Shown here in pieces: positions 59,404-64,000 of a DNA stretch of 64,000 nt. Made by a program: the position numbers and the translations under genes. The DNA comes from Trichosphaerium sp. ATCC 40318 (taxonomy: Eukaryota; Discosea; Flabellinia; Trichosidae), in contig JALMLS010000466.1 in the NCBI GenBank assembly GCA_038496445.1, positions 124,001 to 188,000 of the forward strand, in the 5' to 3' direction. The notes beneath the pieces are model-generated. The model did not search any database. It had not been told where the DNA came from and saw only the letters and a program-made list of their open reading frames with translations. Positions within the stretch are counted from its first letter, which is position 1. Every line of letters begins with the position of its first letter.

Positions 59404-60981
59404 TTACAATGGTTGGTACTCATCTGCAATCTCTCCAAGAAAGATCTTCTTATCAGATCCACAACTAGCAATAATTGGTTGTGTTGGATGGAATATTACT
59501 TCGTTTACAGAACCAGTATGACCTAAAAAACAATGTAAATATTTCGAACAAAAAACCCACAAAAAATAAAATGTACAGTAAAGGCGTACCAGGTAATTTA
59601 TACTTTATCTGCCTTGTAGTTGTATCCCAAACATAGACATGTCTATCAGAAGAACCACAACATACCATACGACCATCTGGTGACCATCCACCTTTAATAA
59701 GGATCTTCTCGTAGTTGTGCTACGCAAAAACATCAAAACTACAAAGAAAACTGTTTTTTTTCAAATCTTTCAAAAAACGCACTTGATGACCCATGAAGAT
59801 TTTTACACAACGATTTGTCGTAGTAAACGGACGGATATCCCATATACGTAGTGTATTATCCATAGAGTCTGAAGAAACAAAAGAACCCAAAGGATCAATA
59901 GAAAGAGACGTGATAGTATCATTATGACCTGCAAGCTCAATAGACGCTTTATCTAATTTTCTCAAGTCGTATCCCTGAAATTAAGATCAAAAAAAAACCT
60001 TACTTACCCTCAAACAGAAAAAAAAAATAAAACTCGAAAGGCCGTCGTACGCGGATGATGTTATCAATGCCTCCTGCGAATATTTTATCGTGACGTTTAT
60101 CCCATTCTACAGCAGTAACAGGCCAGTCATGTTCAATGTAATCAATGCACCTTTAAAGAAAGAACCGTCAGCGTCAAACTGATTGTTATGAAAAAAAAAG
60201 TAAAGTTCAAAATGACACGCACTTTCTGGAGCGTGTATCCCATAATCTGACAAACTTATCATCACTACAGCTACAAAACCTCTGTGGAGTCTCTGAAGGA
60301 CCCATCTAGTACTTATTTAGCCAACATACGAAAAAAACCAACTCTAATAACAAACATACAACAACACCGTTAACGAAGCCATCATGGATGTATTTTCGCT
60401 TGCGTTTTCCCGTTTCTACGTCCCACAATGCCAAAGTTTTATCAGCACTTCCTGATACTACTGCTGTAGAGTCGTGGTTCCATTTAACTTGAACGATTGC
60501 ATTTTTATGTCCGTCTTTCTTTAATACACCCATGTTTTGGCATTCCTCGCCGAATATTTTCCATAGGACTACAAGTAGTCGGTTAGGAGCGTTTTTTAAT
60601 TTACCACACGCACAAACTGACTTGTCAAATGAGCCAGAAGCCAAATACTGACCGCATGGGCTAAAATCAATGCTATATACTTCAGCCTAGCGAGTTTTAA
60701 TCAGTTTTAGTTACAACCAATACTTTTAAGAGATGTTAATTACCTGGTGGCCTGTGAGCAACATAATAGGCGCATGGAGCTCCGAAGTACGTGTTTGGCG
60801 TCCCTTTCAGCTGTTATTTTTTGATTATGGTTAACTTTGTTTTAATTTTACTTACAGGGATTATTTGGCCTTTGCCGGTTGTATCTACAGAAACAATAGC
60901 TTTTTCCTGCTTAGGTGCGTTTTTACGCTGGCGTTTAGCAACTATGAGAGCGCCATCATCTCTTTTACGTTTGGTTGCCAT
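59404..60981 (-). CDS. SNRNP40: U5 snRNP 40 kDa WD-repeat protein
   Basis: Component of the U5 snRNP of both spliceosomes. Seen: a basic nuclear start MATKRKRDDGALIVAKRQRK, then WD repeats: YSIDFSPCGQYLASGSFDKSV, VQVKWNHDSTAVVSGSADKTL-ALWDVETGKRKRKY, FCSCSDDKFVRLWDTRSRK, VTAVEWDKRHDKIFAGGIDNI, LAGHNDTITSLSIDPLGSFV-SSDSMDNTLRIWDIRPF, WSPDGRMVCCGSSDRHVYVWDTTTRQIKYKLPG, and IASCGSDKKIFLGEI. The repeat DNxxRxWDxRPF and the GEI end match SNRNP40. Seven blades, about ten introns. Confidence 0.9.
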
Positions 60982-61015
60982 CGTCTTTGCGAAGGTCAAA
61001 CGATCTTAAACAAGA

Positions 61016-62448
61016 GCACGGTTAAGTGACATTCATTTGCGCTGGTTTTTTGTTGGTTGTTTGGCTAACTGCGTGTTGTAAAGAATACGCCCTGGCACTT
61101 TGCACATCCAAAGGATTGGCTTTGCGTCACGTTGTTCGTTCCTGCCATCTTTGTTATTCCGAATCTTGAAAGTACAATGAGATATAAGGACAGATCTACC
61201 GCAAGTGGGATGTTTCTTTCCACTCTGAGCTTACAAAACGAAAACACGTGTTAGAATTTCCAACTCAATAATGTGCTGGCGGGTTCATAAGAAAAAAACT
61301 CCCGGTTCATTCGAATTTCAACTTTTTTCAACGCAACCATACACACTGCAGTCAACTTTTATTGTTTGTTTCTTTTTTACATGTATGGGAATCATGCTCA
61401 ACATTGTATACAAACAGCAAAATCTCATATTGAAGCATTTGATAGGCCAGGACATGACGAAATTCACAGCGTCCACATTTTTCTGTTTTTTGTAGCAGTG
61501 TCCATGAATTGATCACGCACCACCTGAGATAATACAAAATAACGTGATATGGTTGGTGTATATGCAAGTGACGTAGAGTGTTCAATACAAGACCCCATTG
61601 AGAATATCAATGTCATTAAAATGAGTGACATACATTTCCCCACGTACTGAAATTTGAGAGTTTGGTAGTAATGCACACACTTGTAGTCATTGTAAGACTC
61701 TAAAATGTCTACAAGATTAGTGCTAGGGCAATAGAATAGATGTAGCTTCAGTTATGGATCTTTGGAGTTGTCACATAATACACATGCAGTGACACGCAAA
61801 ATTCAAGCAAACGGGCAGACACTTAAATACGTACCCTTTGTGTTGAATCCAACGTTGCGCCTATTGATTGGTCGTTTTTTGAAACTTTCGCTACTAAAAT
61901 CGTTGGTACGATAAACGAAGTGTTGTAGAAGATCCTTTATGAATTGTAACGCGATAAGTTGTGTACAAGCTTGTTAAACCAGAAAATGTTGTAATGTACA
62001 CTAAACGACACGCCATGACAAACTACGTACTGTTTTTATGCCACGTGATTAAGTTGTATGAATGGGTTCGTAAAGTTAAGTCGTACGAATGGGGATATTA
62101 AGGCTTAGGATCTCGGCAGATGTGTAACGTGCAACAGCATACGTTACTATTCTCTGATTACATTTAATCATGAGATTAATGAACATTAAAATGTATTCCT
62201 GAATTATGTAATGACCTTTAATAACTACGCTATTATCCTACAACTAAGGCCACGTCTCTCTTACACGTATTCTCATCTTTCGTGTGCCCTATAACGTTTC
62301 ATAATGGCATCAGTCTGAAGTAGGAGTTTGATACTCAGGAACGAATGTGGTGAGGAATAAAGCGCCCTGCTAAAACACAAAAAAGTATTCCGAATTTCGC
62401 TGAAAAATGGTTTTAGAAGATACCTCACAATAACACAGCAAACAGCCC
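61016..62448 (-). other. Unresolved minus-strand coding-like region
   Basis: Several minus-strand stretches look like exons but do not form a known protein: TILVAKVSKNDQSIGATL (about 61850-61900), YCPSTNLVDILESYNDYKCVHYY (about 61670-61740), KCGRCEFRHVLAYQML (about 61430-61480) and AQSGKKHPTCGRSVL (about 61190-61230). The first two join in phase through a GTACGT intron. The Cys/His pattern near CEFRHVLAYQML loosely recalls a SWIM zinc-binding end, as in SWS1/ZSWIM7; not enough to name. From about 61930 to 62448 nothing was recognised beyond a CACGTG near 62042. Confidence 0.3.
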
Positions 62449-63908
62449 ATGGACGACCCTGAATTTAAAGAGGAGCTTCAAAAGCTCAACGACATACATG
62501 ATAGCGGTTTTATATTCGAGGATGAATACAAGCGTCGTAAAGCAGATCTTTATGCGCGTTTTGGCGTTGGTACGTTCCTGCCCTTTTTTAAAACCCTACA
62601 AGCGATATTACGTACGCTCACACGCCTTTAGATGCAAATACGGCCTCAGAAACGGCGAATACAGACACCAGCACAACTATAAATACTTACGAACAACCAA
62701 ACGACCCATACGGTTTTACACCAACTATAGATTAGTACGTGAATAGTTGTCACGACCTGTTTTCGCCTAACGGTTTTGAGTAGCAACAACGCCTTTGATC
62801 AACAACAAACATACAACCCTGTAGTAGAAGAACCAAACCAACATGACGTAAACCCATACGGTTATCAACCGGATCCGTACGCCTCTGTATATGATATGTA
62901 CTCTACGCCAGTTCAAAAGCAAGTCATTTTGTTCTTATTGTCTCTCTTTTCGCTTATTACTCCTTTGTAGTGTAGTTGAGGAACCTACAAACTCAGTACA
63001 GGATGCTTATGATCAGTACGGAACTCAATCCCAGCCAACGAACCCATCTGGATACAGTGACTATTCAGCAGAGCCATACGGTTTCACTAACTCGATTGTT
63101 CCTAATCCTACTGGACTTAACGACTCTTCTATGCCTGAGCCAACTAGCAATGAAGTATCAGACTCTTACACCAGTTCAGTACCGCAGAATGTTTACCAAT
63201 ACGAGTTTACTACTTTGAACGTTTCAAATCCTACTGGACATAACGACCATTTGGCACCTGAACCACAAGATATAAATTATGGTTATGGTTCTCCAAGCCA
63301 TAGCGAGGTGTCTACATTCTCTACAGATGTTAATCTTGGATCTGAGACATCATCTGTAATGAGTGAACACTCACATTATAGCGGTGGTGATAAACAGGTA
63401 CAGTTTTTATTCCATGCCATTTTTTTTTCTTTTTATTGATGTGTGATACACCAGGGACCGGATCCAATACCACAGTACACTGGTAATGACGAAGTTAAAC
63501 CGGGTAATACTGTCCCATGGCCAAGAGATGACTATATCAATAATACACCAAACAAAGAAATACAAGCTGACGGAGTATACCTTCACTACAGAGACAAAAG
63601 AGGTTACTACCAATCAAAAAGGTTGACTAATACAAATATGCCTTCTGGAAGTATTGCTAAAATGTTTGGACTAGTACAGGTATGTCATTTTTACTTAAGT
63701 AATGTAAACGCCGGCACGAGCATTCACACGTGTGTTTAGGCTGTAGTACAAAAATGGAATGCATCAACAAAACAATTTACGACTATCGATTGCAGTAAAC
63801 CTATTCCACGTGGTCATTACGAAGTAAGAGAGGCACACCATCACTTTCACAGGAAATGGACTTGTGATATTAAAACGTACGGGAGCTAACAATACTCTTG
63901 AGACATAA
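62449..63908 (+). CDS. SHOCT-like domain protein with Pro/Asn/Tyr-rich repeats (3' end uncertain)
   Basis: N-terminal helical hairpin DPEFKEELQKLNDIHDSGFI-FEDEYKRRKADLYARFG, as in SHOCT-like modules. Then a low-complexity region rich in Asn, Pro, Thr, Tyr and Gly with PYGF/PYGY units and two imperfect copies built on NPTGLND / NPTGHND plus PEP. The C-terminal part is more ordered (DGVYLHYRDKRGYYQSKRLT, AVVQKWNASTKQFTTIDCSKP). Three ends are possible (63867, 63889, 63908) depending on the last splice. Function unknown; a disordered scaffold is inferred. Confidence 0.6.
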
Positions 63909-64000
63909 GAAGGGCTATTTTTTTTTGAATACTACACATTCATGAATTTACGACGAAGATAGTGCCGATCCATACTCACCATCATCAGTTTTCCCTTGGG

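Noticed and set aside
1-64000. tRNA, rRNA, CRISPR array, transposon or plasmid-type features
   Set aside because: No GGTTCRA-type B box with a cloverleaf, no rRNA stretch, no regular direct repeats, and no transposase or reverse transcriptase motif seen.
1-64000. U12-type introns
   Set aside because: RTATCCTT-like strings occur only in exons or intergenic DNA, without a paired branch site and acceptor.

Overview
The window is nuclear DNA of an intron-rich, gene-dense, AT-rich unicellular eukaryote. Most genes are cut by many short GT-AG introns (about 40-80 nt) that very often start GTACG or GTAAG, have CTAAC/CTGAC-like branch sites and a short T-rich 3' end. Intergenic gaps are mostly 50-600 bp, and neighbours are often head-to-head or tail-to-tail (NAE1-like and SAM50-like genes end about 6 bp apart). 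No bacterial, viral, organellar, tRNA, rRNA or CRISPR feature was seen. The lineage cannot be fixed from sequence alone. A PBZ finger inside PNKP, a TRP channel, a minor-spliceosome protein and haem synthesis argue against a reduced parasite or a yeast. Exon joins given here were worked out by hand from reading frame, splice signals and family conservation.

Layout: 1-5,000 MORN-like fragment (-), PNKP with FHA and PBZ (-), 2-oxoglutarate oxygenase (+) with a structured GC-rich intron. 5,000-11,600 RhoGEF (-), secreted lipase (+), DJ-1/PfpI protein (-), Fap7/AK6 kinase (+). 12,000-19,400 F-box/pseudo-E2 fusion (+), four-TM protein (+), mitochondrial-type universal stress protein (-), HD phosphohydrolase (+), PB1-TPR-UBA protein (+), small secreted protein (+). 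20,000-28,100 protein kinase (+), ubiquitin-hydrolase-like pseudoenzyme (+), ankyrin-oxygenase fusion (-), secreted serine protease (-). 28,500-37,750 ZCCHC17-like (-), small membrane protein (-), Nup85 (-), ribosomal protein eL41 (+), NEDD8 E1 regulatory subunit (+). 37,750-46,700 SAM50 (-), U11/U12-35K (+), IQ-BAG cochaperone (+), TRP channel (+). 46,900-55,360 eIF2 alpha (-), Arp4 (-), multi-pass membrane protein (+), porphobilinogen deaminase (-), intronless unknown (-). 55,500-64,000 RCC1 protein (+), YL1-C protein (-), TAD3-like deaminase subunit (+), U5-40K (-), unresolved gene (-), SHOCT-like low-complexity protein (+).

Themes: most genes are housekeeping (splicing, translation, nuclear pore, chromatin, protein import). 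Several ubiquitin or NEDD8 related genes occur, and several conserved proteins have lost hallmark residues: the F-box-fused E2 domain and the ubiquitin hydrolase both carry Asp where the catalytic Cys belongs, eIF2 alpha has Ala at the Ser51 position, and the TAD3-like subunit lacks two zinc ligands. The palindrome CACGTG is several-fold over-represented.
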